A stretch of DNA of 64,000 nt, taken from the NCBI GenBank assembly GCA_015062495.1, contig SUUN01000002.1:223210-287209 (forward strand), given 5' to 3'. Position numbers and translations under genes: made by a program. Numbering within the stretch: the first letter of the stretch is position 1; each line of letters begins with the position of its first letter. This document shows, in pieces, positions 53,954 to 62,392 of the stretch. The stretch is from Alphaproteobacteria bacterium. Lineage in GTDB: Bacteria > Pseudomonadota > Alphaproteobacteria > Rs-D84. The notes beneath the pieces were generated by a model. It was not told the DNA's origin and made no database searches. It worked only from the letters and a program-made list of their open reading frames with translations.

Positions 53954-54850
53954 ATGAAATCTGTCCTATCATTAATTGCAATGTGCATGGTTGCTACGTC
54001 CGCAATTGCGGCTGCGCCCAATATGACACCCGCCACGGGTCGTGGACGCGCGTCTATGTCGAATCAAATGATGGCGGCACCACGTGCGGTTGCGTCCAAG
54101 AATCAATTGTCTGGTATTGCGTATCAGTCTGGCACAGTTGCCACGCCAACTGTTCCCGCCGCGCCTGTTGCGACACCTGACGATAAACTGGCGGTCACGC
54201 CCGATGAAATGAAGCCTGCTGAAAAAGATATGCGCGAACGCGAAAAACGTGCATGCCTGCAAAATAACATCGGCATTGGCAATACATTTGTTTGGGCATC
54301 GCGTTACAGTAATTTAGGCAGTTATTCTACAATGATAGAAGACGTCGAAGAACCTGAAAACAACACCTGTTTTGTTAAGGTTGAATTAAAATCCGATGAC
54401 CCAAAAATCAGTGTTGCCGACGTCCCGTCTAAATATTTTGAAATGGGGCGCGACATTACATGCGGCGAATGGGCAAATTATGACACCTTGAAATCACGGA
54501 TTCTGGATGCCAAGAAATCTGCCCGCACATGGGCAACCGTTGGTGGTGCGGTCGGTGGTGCGGCCATTGGTGTTGGCGCAATGGAATTATTTGGAAACAA
54601 ATTAATCGGTGGCAAGGTTATGGGACAAAAGGATCTAGAAGGGCTTGAACTGCTGGAATCCCAATTGGCGGTATTGAAAAAGGATAGCGAGGCTGAATAC
54701 AACCGCTTTATCAAATACCTGGGCGACTTAAAATGTGCCTGTGATGACAGTGTTTGGCCCGATGCATCAAAAAAACCGGCCGCATGCACCGAATATGAAT
54801 ATGCGTTTGTATTGCCCGGCGTTAATAACAAGATGTGTGCCAAGAATTAG
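53954..54850 (+). CDS. Exported protein with glycine-zipper segment, unknown
   Basis: 298 residues with signal peptide MKSVLSLIAMCMVATSAIAA. Pro/Ala/Thr-rich first part, then a Cys-bearing domain (ACLQNNIGIGNTFVWASRYSN, NNTCFVKVELKSDD, MGRDITCGEWANY), a glycine-rich hydrophobic stretch at about 197-225 (TWATVGGAVGGAAIGVGAMELFG), a short coiled coil, and a C-terminal CACDDSVWPD...CTEYEYAF. No family recognised. It interrupts the plsY-dprA order frequent in alphaproteobacteria. GGGGAAAGGG ribosome site, own terminator. Confidence 0.7.
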   Translation: MKSVLSLIAMCMVATSAIAAAPNMTPATGRGRASMSNQMMAAPRAVASKNQLSGIAYQSGTVATPTVPAAPVATPDDKLAVTPDEMKPAEKDMREREKRACLQNNIGIGNTFVWASRYSNLGSYSTMIEDVEEPENNTCFVKVELKSDDPKISVADVPSKYFEMGRDITCGEWANYDTLKSRILDAKKSARTWATVGGAVGGAAIGVGAMELFGNKLIGGKVMGQKDLEGLELLESQLAVLKKDSEAEYNRFIKYLGDLKCACDDSVWPDASKKPAACTEYEYAFVLPGVNNKMCAKN

Positions 54851-54852
54851 TT

Positions 54853-54877
54853 TAAATCCCGCGTTTGCGGGATTTTT
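54853..54877 (+). terminator. Terminator after exported protein
   Basis: AAATCCCGC-GTTT-GCGGGATTTTT. Confidence 0.8.
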
Positions 54878-54923
54878 AAATGGCTTGCAAATAATATACT
54901 TTATTTAATATGGTATTTTTCCT

Positions 54924-55958
54924 ATGGTATCAAACATGTCAGATATATTTAACAGATTATTGATTTTGCGCACCCCAGGCATTGGTCCGGCGAAATTTAA
55001 CGCACTGATTCAGAAATTTGGTTCGCTTGATGATGTGGTTGCCGCGCTGTGCCCAACCGATAAATTGCGTGACGCAGTGTCTGATGAAATGGCGCGCGCC
55101 ACCGAACAGCATATATATTATATAAGTGACACCGATGATTTATATCCAGACCATTTGCGTGCGACAAAAAATCATCCGCCCGTCATAACGGTGCGTGGCA
55201 ATCTGGATATATTGACGCGTGATATGGTATCAATTGTTGGCACACGTCACGCGACGGCGGCCGGTATGGAATTGGTTGCCGATATTGCGCAAAAGTTTGC
55301 AGAAAATAACACCGTTGTCGTATCTGGTATGGCGATTGGCACAGATACCGCCGCCCACCGCGGTGCGTTGCGCGCAACGCCTGGCGCAGGAACGATTGCG
55401 GTTTTGGCGGGTGGGGTGGATTATATATGGCCACTGGAAAACGAATCGTTGTATTGGGATATTGTTGCGCACGGCGCAGTCATCAGTGAAATGCCCGTTG
55501 GATTTACACCCATTGCAACAAACTTTGTTCAGCGTAATCGAATCGTGGCGGGTTTGTCGCGTCGCCTGATTCTGGGCGAAGCGGATATAAAATCAGGTTC
55601 AATGACAACGGCCCGATTCGCACATGAATTAAATCGTGAAATTTGGGCAATTCCATCACACCCATCGGATTTAAGGGCTTTTGGTCCAAATTCCCTTATC
55701 CAGTCTGGCGTTGCGCGTTTATGTATGGGTGCGAATGATTTTTTTGACGCATCCCACCCAGAAACAAATCAGAAAAAAAATTCAAAAAAAATTGATGCCG
55801 AAAATAATTTAATTGATGCGATTGGAACAATTCCTGTCTCGGAATCTGTATTGGCAGAAATTGTCAAAAAATCGATTTCGGAAATCAAAAGTGAATTGGT
55901 AATTTTGGAATTAGGCGGACTTGTGCGAAAAATTGATGGCGGCTATGTTCGTGCCTAG
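54924..55958 (+). CDS. dprA: DNA-protecting protein DprA
   Basis: 344 residues. N-terminal helix-hairpin-helix-like LRTPGIGPAKFNALIQKFGS, Rossmann DNA-binding core with VGTRHATAAGMELV, VVSGMAIGTDTAAHRGAL, LAGGVDYIWPLENESLY, FVQRNRIVAGLSRRLILGEADIKSGSMTTARFAHELNREIWAIP, and a C-terminal winged helix. Protects incoming DNA and loads RecA in transformation. ATG 54936 is an alternative start. Confidence 0.94.
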   Translation: MVSNMSDIFNRLLILRTPGIGPAKFNALIQKFGSLDDVVAALCPTDKLRDAVSDEMARATEQHIYYISDTDDLYPDHLRATKNHPPVITVRGNLDILTRDMVSIVGTRHATAAGMELVADIAQKFAENNTVVVSGMAIGTDTAAHRGALRATPGAGTIAVLAGGVDYIWPLENESLYWDIVAHGAVISEMPVGFTPIATNFVQRNRIVAGLSRRLILGEADIKSGSMTTARFAHELNREIWAIPSHPSDLRAFGPNSLIQSGVARLCMGANDFFDASHPETNQKKNSKKIDAENNLIDAIGTIPVSESVLAEIVKKSISEIKSELVILELGGLVRKIDGGYVRA

Positions 55959-56278
55959 TTTGTGTGTTGTCTATACAGTGTATATACAATGTGCGAAAAT
56001 CTGGCAAAAAAACGAATCGTTGTCAAACAATCATTCATCAAAAATCAATCAACCTTTTGTTGCAAATTGATTTTTATCTTATAACTTATTGGACGTATCC
56101 AAAACGAAAGAAGGTAATCAAAAAACGGGATGAATTTTTATTAACAAATAAAGATACATCTTGAAACAAATTTTACTGGGGCAGGGGAATGTAGATGCAA
56201 CAGAAAATGTCATGAAAATGGCGTTTTATGTGGGTGGTTTGTACAATCTCTTGTGTGGGAAGCAAAGGAGAAAAAGGT
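55959..56278 (+). other. AT-rich gap upstream of dnaA
   Basis: No gene seen. A possible dnaA promoter is TTGTTG (56057-56062), 17-base spacer, TATAAC (56080-56085), giving a ~190-nt leader. No TTATNCACA box matches; the best is TTATTAACA (one mismatch) within ttttattaacaaat near 56140. So this does not look like a classical oriC. Confidence 0.5.
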
Positions 56279-57559
56279 ATGCAGACAGTGGCAATGGCAA
56301 TGAACGCAGATTTGGAAACAATCAAGGGGGCGATTGCGGCAAAATTTGACACTGCGACATATACATCTTGGATTGCACCACTGACATTTGATATTGAAAA
56401 CGACACATTGGTTTTGGGTGCACAGAATCAGTTTTCTGCAAACTTTATTAACGGTGTACACTTTGGTGCGTTGTCATCTGTTGCATCGACATTTGGCCTG
56501 GCATTAAAGATTGTTGTACGCAACACATCTGTATCGTCGGCGCCGGTTGCAAATGATAACACGACACAAACATATACGCCTGCGGCGACTGTTTCACCTG
56601 CGGCAACGGTTGCGTTTGATTCATTTGTTACATGTGATGAAAATTTATTTGTTGTATCCGCCTGTAAAAAGGTTGCAACCGCATCTGTTCCATTTTCACC
56701 TTTGTTCATTTACGGTGCGGCGGGTTGTGGTAAAACACTGTTGACCGAATGTATTTCGGGTGCGGCGACTGGTCGCGTTGTAAAGATGTCTGGGGCGCAA
56801 TTTGTATCTGAATTCACCCGCAGCCTAAAAGAACACAATGTTTTTGCATTCAAAGACTTCTGCCGCAAATGTGATACATTTATCTTGGACGATGTCCAGG
56901 CCTTATCTGGCAAACGTGCATCGACCGACGAATTTATGCAATTGATTGTTGATTTGCGCAACGCGGGCAAAAACGTTGTTCTGACTGCGAACGCGGCACC
57001 AAACAACCTGACGGGTTTTGATCGTCACGCACAATCTTTGTTGGCGTCTGGCCTGGTTGCAGATGTTGCATCGCCAAACGCGTATGTAAAATCTGTTATG
57101 TTGCGTCGTGCGGGTGTTGCGACGGATGTTGCCGATGCATTGTGTGCGCGCATTGCGAACGATGGTCACATGATTGCAGGCGTTGCGAAAAAGATTCGTG
57201 CCTATGTTGACTTGATGGGTGCGTCTGTGGATATGGCGGTTGCGACGCGTTTGTTGGCGGACACATTGCAGACTGTAAAAACACCGGTTGCAATGGTGCG
57301 TTCAATGTGTGAAAAACTGGGGGTATCATACGACGCGGTATGTGGTTCGGGCCGTTCCCGTGCATTGGTATTGGCACGCCAGACAATGATGGTTGTATTG
57401 AAACAGGCGACCCAGTTATCATTGTCTGAAATTGGCAATTTTGTTGGTGGTCGCGATCATGCAACTGTATTATATGCAATCAAACAGATTGAAAAGCAAT
57501 TGGCATCTGACCTGGTATTATCTGCCCAGATTCAACAGTTGGTATCAGAATGCCGTTAA
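56279..57559 (+). CDS. dnaA: Chromosomal replication initiator DnaA, divergent
   Basis: 426 residues. Domain I (AIAAKFDTATYTSWIAPLTF...LVLGAQNQFSANFI), a Thr/Ala/Val-rich domain II linker, AAA+ domain with Walker A GAAGCGKT (canonical GGTGLGKTH) and Walker B FILDDVQALSGK, then domain IV SRALVLARQTMM...LSLSEIGNFVGGRDHATVLYAI. GGRDHATV replaces GGRDHTTV: the Thr matching E. coli T435, a base contact, is Ala, and the ARPRQ turn is LARQ. Domains I and IV exclude Hda. GGAG precedes ATG 56279. It stands alone, with no dnaN beside it. Confidence 0.92.
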   Translation: MQTVAMAMNADLETIKGAIAAKFDTATYTSWIAPLTFDIENDTLVLGAQNQFSANFINGVHFGALSSVASTFGLALKIVVRNTSVSSAPVANDNTTQTYTPAATVSPAATVAFDSFVTCDENLFVVSACKKVATASVPFSPLFIYGAAGCGKTLLTECISGAATGRVVKMSGAQFVSEFTRSLKEHNVFAFKDFCRKCDTFILDDVQALSGKRASTDEFMQLIVDLRNAGKNVVLTANAAPNNLTGFDRHAQSLLASGLVADVASPNAYVKSVMLRRAGVATDVADALCARIANDGHMIAGVAKKIRAYVDLMGASVDMAVATRLLADTLQTVKTPVAMVRSMCEKLGVSYDAVCGSGRSRALVLARQTMMVVLKQATQLSLSEIGNFVGGRDHATVLYAIKQIEKQLASDLVLSAQIQQLVSECR

Positions 57560-57578
57560 AAGTAATTATATAAATAAT

Positions 57579-57606
57579 TTGCAATTGAAAAAAACTTTGT
57601 TATAAT
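57579..57606 (+). promoter_or_regulatory. Promoter of tRNA-Val (GAC)
   Basis: TTGCAA at 57579-57584, 16-base spacer, TATAAT at 57601-57606, 14 bases before the tRNA. Confidence 0.65.
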
Positions 57607-57620
57607 CGACTGGCTTTATC

Positions 57621-57697
57621 GGATGTGTAGCTCAGATGGTTAGAGTATCTCCTTGACATGGAGGGGGTCGTTGGTTCGAGTCCAATCACATCCACCA
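57621..57697 (+). tRNA. tRNA-Val (GAC)
   Basis: 77-nt cloverleaf. Acceptor GGATGTG/CACATCC, anticodon loop TTGACAT, T loop TTCGAGT, encoded CCA. Its last 17 bases plus 7 flanking bases recur with one mismatch at 57744-57767. Confidence 0.96.
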
Positions 57698-57704
57698 CAA
57701 ACAC

Positions 57705-57727
57705 AAACACCCCATTCGGGGTGTTTT
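57705..57727 (+). terminator. Terminator of tRNA-Val (GAC)
   Basis: AACACCCC-ATTC-GGGGTGTT then T tract. Confidence 0.85.
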
Positions 57728-57743
57728 TGATTTTAGCATGTAA

Positions 57744-57767
57744 TCCAATCACATCCCCCACAAACAC
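57744..57767 (+). repeat. Second copy of tRNA-Val(GAC) 3' end
   Basis: 23 of 24 bases match 57681-57704 (tRNA 3' end plus flank); located 17 bases after the terminator. Confidence 0.7.
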
Positions 57768-57799
57768 CTGATCCGATAAAATCGGCGATATTATAAATA

Positions 57800-57827
57800 T
57801 TGATTTGTCAAAAATATGTTTTATAAT
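57800..57827 (+). promoter_or_regulatory. Promoter of metG leader
   Basis: TTGATT at 57800-57805, 16-base spacer, TATAAT at 57822-57827; transcription would begin near 57834. Confidence 0.6.
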
Positions 57828-57833
57828 ACCGTG

Positions 57834-57910
57834 CATGCGAATGCAAATCTAATCTTAGGCAACAAATCAACGGGAATCGAATGACGCCCCCCGTTGGCGT
57901 CTGTTTTTTT
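57834..57910 (+). promoter_or_regulatory. Candidate attenuator/riboswitch leader of metG
   Basis: About 75 nt from the presumed start to a terminator (GACGCC at 57883-57888, GGCGTC at 57896-57901, seven T to 57910) that lies before the metG ATG. A 5' hairpin TGCAT-GCGA-ATGCA comes first. CAACGGG at 57868-57874 is complementary to CCCGTTG in the terminator loop (57890-57896), so an H-type pseudoknot or an antiterminator could form. Ligand unknown. Alternatively a short independent RNA. Confidence 0.5.
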
Positions 57911-57928
57911 AATAAAAGGCACATAAAC

Positions 57929-59917
57929 ATGGCAAAGAAATACTTAATTACATCGGCATTACCATACGTAAATGGGGAATTGCACCTGGGGCATTTGATT
58001 GGGTGTTGGTTGCCATCTGATGTATATGCGCGTTTTTGTCGCGCGTGCGGCCGCGATGTTTTATATGTATGTGGTGCGGACGAACATGGCACACCTGCGG
58101 TTGTTGGTGCGGCGGCGGAAAATATGCCAGTTATTGAATATAATAATAAATATTATGAAAAACATTTGCGTGCCGTGCGCGACTTTAATTTGTCATTTGA
58201 CCTGTACGGTCGCACCCACACTGAAAAACAAGAAAAATTAATCCATGAATTATTTTCCCGATTGGACCAATTGGGCCTAATCGAAGAACGCGAAACAATT
58301 CAGCCTTTTTCAATTGATGACAATATGTTCTTGGCCGATCGTCAATTGGTTGGAACATGTCCAAAATGTGGTTTTGACGGCGCGCGTGGCGACCAGTGTG
58401 ATAAATGCAGTGCAACCTACGAAGCGACCGAACTGATAAACCCGCGCAGCACCATTTCAGGCAGCGATAAAATCGAAATGCGCCCGACCAAGAATTTATT
58501 CTTTCTGGCGTCGCGTGTCGAAGATACCTGGAAAGATTGGCTGGCCACACACGCGCCAAAATGGTCGCGTTCTGCGGCGGCGATTGCGCGCGGCTGGGCG
58601 AACGAAGGGTTGCGTGATACATCCATTACGCGCGACCTGCCGTGGGGAATACCTGTGAACAAACCCGGGTACGAGAACAAGGTTTTCTATGTATGGTTTG
58701 ACGCGCCGTGGGGTTATGTCTCTATTTCCCAGGCCGCAAATGAAAATTGGGCCGATTGGTGGAAAAATCCAGACACGCACTATGCCCAGTTTATGGGCAA
58801 AGACAACGTGAAATTCCACGCAGTCTTTTTCCCAGAACAGCAACTTGCCATGAATGATAACTGGAAAACAGTTGATATGTTAAAGGGCATGAATTTCTTG
58901 AATTTCGAAGGGGGCAAATTCTCGAAATCGCAAAAGCGTGGCATATTCTTGGATTCTGCGATTGCGGTTGCGCCGGCGGATTATTGGCGTTATGCGTTGT
59001 TGGCAAATGCGCCTGAAACAGACGATAACGATTTTACAATTGCGCGTTTTGCAGACGTTGTGAACAAAGACCTGAACGGTATGTTGGGTAACTTTGTGTC
59101 GCGTGTATGTAAACTGACTGCGAAAAATTTTGGGAACAATGTTCCATCTAACGGCACGGCTGACCCAGAACTGGAATCCCAGATTAACGAAAAACTGGCT
59201 GAATTAACATCTGCGCTGGACGCGTGTGAATTTCGTGCGGCAATTGCGGCACTGCGTGGCCTGTACGCGATTGGTAACGAATACATGACAAAATGTGAAC
59301 CATGGGCATTGGTAAAAAATGGTGACATGGCGGGTGCGGCGGCGTGTCTGAACGAATGCATGCAGATGATTGACCTGTTTGCACGCGTGTCTGCACCATT
59401 TATCCCAAATGCCGCGGAAAAAATGCAGGCTATCTTTGCGGATAAACATGATTTATCGTGGCCAACCAAATACGAACATCGCGTCAAAGACGGTACGGAA
59501 TTTACTGTGCCTGAAAACCTGTTTAACCGTATTGATGATGAAACGGTTGCGATGTTGACCGAAAAATATGCCCCGAAACAGGATGAAAACATCCCAACCC
59601 CAATTGTTGCAGAAATCACGGATGTAAAAAATCACCCAACCCGCGATGATTTACATATCTTGACGGTAAATACTGGGGCGGACACGGTTCAGATTGTCTG
59701 TGGTGCGCCAAATGTGCGCGTGGGCCTGCGTGGGGTATTGGCGCCGGTGGGGGCGAAACTGCCCGGCATGAAAAAACCATTGGCCCAAAGAACGGTTGCA
59801 GGCGTCGAATCATATGGTATGATGTGCAGCCCGTCGGAACTGGGGATTGGTGATGATGGTGATAAAATAATCGAATTGGATGAAAATACAGAAATTGGTG
59901 GTAAATATAAATGCTAG
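57929..59917 (+). CDS. metG: Methionyl-tRNA synthetase
   Basis: 662 residues. SALPYVNGELHLGHLIG (HIGH region), zinc knuckle CPKCGFDGARGDQCDKC (about 146-162), GMNFLNFEGGKFSKSQKRGIF (KMSKS as KFSKS), anticodon-binding helices, and a C-terminal tRNA-binding domain (IVAEITDVKNHPTRDDLHILTV...VCGAPNVRVG...SYGMMCSPSELGIGDD) much like the pheT N-terminus. AAAAGG precedes ATG 57929. Start of an operon with the next two genes. Confidence 0.96.
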   Translation: MAKKYLITSALPYVNGELHLGHLIGCWLPSDVYARFCRACGRDVLYVCGADEHGTPAVVGAAAENMPVIEYNNKYYEKHLRAVRDFNLSFDLYGRTHTEKQEKLIHELFSRLDQLGLIEERETIQPFSIDDNMFLADRQLVGTCPKCGFDGARGDQCDKCSATYEATELINPRSTISGSDKIEMRPTKNLFFLASRVEDTWKDWLATHAPKWSRSAAAIARGWANEGLRDTSITRDLPWGIPVNKPGYENKVFYVWFDAPWGYVSISQAANENWADWWKNPDTHYAQFMGKDNVKFHAVFFPEQQLAMNDNWKTVDMLKGMNFLNFEGGKFSKSQKRGIFLDSAIAVAPADYWRYALLANAPETDDNDFTIARFADVVNKDLNGMLGNFVSRVCKLTAKNFGNNVPSNGTADPELESQINEKLAELTSALDACEFRAAIAALRGLYAIGNEYMTKCEPWALVKNGDMAGAAACLNECMQMIDLFARVSAPFIPNAAEKMQAIFADKHDLSWPTKYEHRVKDGTEFTVPENLFNRIDDETVAMLTEKYAPKQDENIPTPIVAEITDVKNHPTRDDLHILTVNTGADTVQIVCGAPNVRVGLRGVLAPVGAKLPGMKKPLAQRTVAGVESYGMMCSPSELGIGDDGDKIIELDENTEIGGKYKC

Positions 59918-60216
59918 AAAGATTAAACAGAAATATCAAAGTAATTGTAACCCAGGATGACAATCCTGTATACATTGCGCACTATCACTGTGCCAAATGC
60001 AAGAGTGTACACGAATGCCCAAATCCTGCGAATTGTCATTTTGTAGACTATATTCGCGAACGCATTCCACAGACTACGTACAAACTTAACGGTGTTGCGC
60101 CATTGTTAACGGTATTTGTGCCGGATGAAGCGGCGCGCACACGTGCGTTAAATGTAATTAATCGTGCCCAGCGTCTGCGTTCGAACCGTGCGACATTATA
60201 TCAAAAAACTTTATAA
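59911..60216 (+). CDS. Small Cys-motif protein between metG and queH, unknown
   Basis: 101 residues, no signal. Four cysteines at 27, 30, 36 and 42 (HCAKCKSVHECPNPANCHF) could bind zinc or an Fe-S cluster; C-terminal helix with Arg-rich NRAQRLRSNRATLYQ. Overlaps metG by 7 bases and its stop abuts the queH start (TAAATG), so it is translated with both. No family recognised; may be a tRNA-related or metal-binding factor. Confidence 0.65.
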   Translation: MLERLNRNIKVIVTQDDNPVYIAHYHCAKCKSVHECPNPANCHFVDYIRERIPQTTYKLNGVAPLLTVFVPDEAARTRALNVINRAQRLRSNRATLYQKTL

Positions 60217-60756
60217 ATGAACGCGACGAAACTGGTTTTGTTATCTTGCTGTGCGCCGTGTTCGGCCGGCGCGATTAAACAGTTGGCGGACGGTGCTGTG
60301 CCATGCGTATCAGAATTTATCGTTTTGTTCTATAATCCGAATATATTCCCAGAATCAGAATACACTAAACGCATGCATGAACAGATTAAATATTGCGAAA
60401 AACTGGGTGTAAAATACGCAGTTCTGGAATACGACCATGACGCATGGCGCGAATGTGTTCGCGGGTTTGAAACCGCGCCCGAACGCGGGGCGCGTTGCGC
60501 ACTGTGCTTTGAATACCGTTTTCGCCGTGCAGTGCGTTTTGCGCGTGAAAACGGATATAACGCAATTGCAAGTGTTCTGGGCGTATCCCGTCACAAGGAC
60601 CAGTCCCAGGTGGATCACGCCGCCACATTAGCCTGTGACGATATTGAATATTTGCCAATTAATTGGGATGAAAATTTACGCATCCAAATCAACCGCGCAT
60701 CTGATTTTTATCGACAAAATTATTGCGGTTGCGAATTTAGTATTCGCAAAGTATAA
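60217..60756 (+). CDS. queH: Epoxyqueuosine reductase QueH
   Basis: 179 residues. LLSCCAPCSAGAI (Cys ligands near the N-terminus), YNPNIFPESEYTKRMHE, GARCALCFEYRFRRAVRFARENGY, SVLGVSRHKDQSQVD, and YCGCEFS near the end: the DUF208 QueH pattern with an Fe-S cluster and a second metal site. Final step of queuosine synthesis in tRNA. No other queuosine genes in the window. Confidence 0.93.
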   Translation: MNATKLVLLSCCAPCSAGAIKQLADGAVPCVSEFIVLFYNPNIFPESEYTKRMHEQIKYCEKLGVKYAVLEYDHDAWRECVRGFETAPERGARCALCFEYRFRRAVRFARENGYNAIASVLGVSRHKDQSQVDHAATLACDDIEYLPINWDENLRIQINRASDFYRQNYCGCEFSIRKV

Positions 60757-60785
60757 TCCATACATAATTTAACAAAAGGTTGTAT

Positions 60786-61661
60786 ATGTCATCAATATTT
60801 GTATTCCCCGGCCAGGGCGCACAAAGCGTTGGCATGGGGCGCGATTTGTATGAAACCAATGTCGCCGCGCGCGCTGTGTTTGACGCGGTGGATACGGCAC
60901 TGGGCGAAAAATTGTCTGATACTATTTTTAATGGCCCAGCCGAAGAATTAACCCTGACCGCGAATGTTCAGCCGGCAATTATGGCGACCTCTATTGCTAT
61001 GATGCGTGCGGCGGGTGCGACCATCCCAGAATATGTGGCGGGGCATTCCCTGGGGGAATATACCGCGTTGTGTGCGGCGGGTGCGTTATCGGTGGGTGAC
61101 GCGGCAAAATTGTTGCGTGTGCGTGGTAACGCGATGCAGTCTGCTGTGCCGGTGGGCGACGGCCTGACGGCGGTGATATTGGGATTGAATATTGATGCGG
61201 TGCGTGAAATCTGCGCACAAACCGATTGCGATGTTGCCAACGACAATTCCCCAGGCCAGGTTGTAATTTCAGGCCTGCGTGAAACGGTCGAAAAAACAAT
61301 GGAATTGGCAAAATCCTGCGGGGCCAAGCGTGCAATGCCATTGGCATTGTCTGTGCCGGTTCATTGTCGTGTACAATCACCTGCGGCGGACGCGATACGC
61401 GCGGCATTGGAATCGGTTGAATTTAAAAAGCCCATTGTTCCGATTATATTGAATAAAACATGCCAACCCACAACGGATATTGATGAAATCAAAGAAGCAT
61501 TGGTCTATCAAATGACACATGGTGTTCGTTGGCGCGAAAGTGTTTTGAACATGGCCGACCTTGGCATCACAGAAATGATAGAGATTGGGCCCGGTTCTGT
61601 TTTAACCGGTCTGTGTTCCCGTATTACAGATAAAATAACCGCACAGAAATTGGAGATATAA
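60786..61661 (+). CDS. fabD: Malonyl-CoA:ACP transacylase FabD
   Basis: 291 residues. FVFPGQGAQSVGMGRDLY, GHSLGEYTALCAAG (nucleophile Ser), Arg region AKLLRVRGNAMQ, SVPVHC (catalytic His), and GPGSVLTGL. Loads malonyl onto ACP. AAAGG ahead of ATG 60786; an in-frame TTG at 60780 is less likely. fabG follows by 2 bases. Confidence 0.97.
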   Translation: MSSIFVFPGQGAQSVGMGRDLYETNVAARAVFDAVDTALGEKLSDTIFNGPAEELTLTANVQPAIMATSIAMMRAAGATIPEYVAGHSLGEYTALCAAGALSVGDAAKLLRVRGNAMQSAVPVGDGLTAVILGLNIDAVREICAQTDCDVANDNSPGQVVISGLRETVEKTMELAKSCGAKRAMPLALSVPVHCRVQSPAADAIRAALESVEFKKPIVPIILNKTCQPTTDIDEIKEALVYQMTHGVRWRESVLNMADLGITEMIEIGPGSVLTGLCSRITDKITAQKLEI

Positions 61662-61663
61662 CT

Positions 61664-62392
61664 ATGTTTGATTTAGCTGGCAAAGTTGCTTTAATCACAG
61701 GCGCAACCGGTGGTATCGGTGGCGCAATTGCGCGCAAAATGCGTGCCGCGGGTGCGACCGTTGTTGTGTCGGGCCGCAATGTCGCCAAAATGGACGCAGA
61801 ATTTGGCGATGAATATATTAAAATACCATGCGACCTGGCGGCGGACGGCGGCGCGGTTGAATTGGTTATGAACACAATCGAAGCAGCGGGCAAAATCGAT
61901 ATTTTAATTAACAACGCGGGCATCACACGCGATACATTGTTAATGCGTATGACGGATGATCAGTTTGACGAAGTCATCAACACCAACCTGCGTTCTTGTT
62001 TCAAGATGTGCCGTGCGGCAATTATGCCAATGATGAAGAACCGCTTTGGTCGTATCATCAACATGGCGTCAATCATCGGCACAATCGGTGGCCCGGGCCA
62101 GGCAAACTATGCGGCATCCAAGGGTGGTATGATTGCCATGACAAAATCCATCGCTGCCGAGGTTGCGTCCCGTGGAATCACCGCCAACGCGATTGCACCG
62201 GGCTTTATCAAAACCCCAATGACGGATGTTCTGCCCGACGAACTGAAAAAAACATATCTGGCGCAAATTCCGGCGGGTCGTTTTGGCGAACCAGACGATA
62301 TTGCGAACGCGTGTGTGTTCTTGGCATCCGACGAAGCGTCATACATCAACGGCCAAACATTACACGTAAATGGTGGAATGGGACGATTCTAA
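61664..62392 (+). CDS. fabG: 3-oxoacyl-ACP reductase FabG
   Basis: 242 residues, SDR fold: LITGATGGIGGAIARKMRAAG, NNAGITRDTLLMRM, MASIIGTIGGPGQANYAASKGGM (Ser, Tyr, Lys), IAPGFIKTPMTD, NGQTLHVNGG. Reduces beta-ketoacyl-ACP with NADPH. GGAG ribosome site. Its stop codon overlaps the first copy of a 28-base repeat, and acpP, commonly next, is absent. Confidence 0.97.
   Translation: MFDLAGKVALITGATGGIGGAIARKMRAAGATVVVSGRNVAKMDAEFGDEYIKIPCDLAADGGAVELVMNTIEAAGKIDILINNAGITRDTLLMRMTDDQFDEVINTNLRSCFKMCRAAIMPMMKNRFGRIINMASIIGTIGGPGQANYAASKGGMIAMTKSIAAEVASRGITANAIAPGFIKTPMTDVLPDELKKTYLAQIPAGRFGEPDDIANACVFLASDEASYINGQTLHVNGGMGRF

Noticed and set aside
55959-56278. oriC directly upstream of dnaA
   Set aside because: Only one near match to a DnaA box (TTATTAACA) and no AT-rich repeat set. 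The array at 11.7 kb or the parA gap is a better candidate.
56279-57559. Hda-type regulator rather than DnaA
   Set aside because: Hda lacks domains I and IV; this protein has both, including the GGRDHATV signature.
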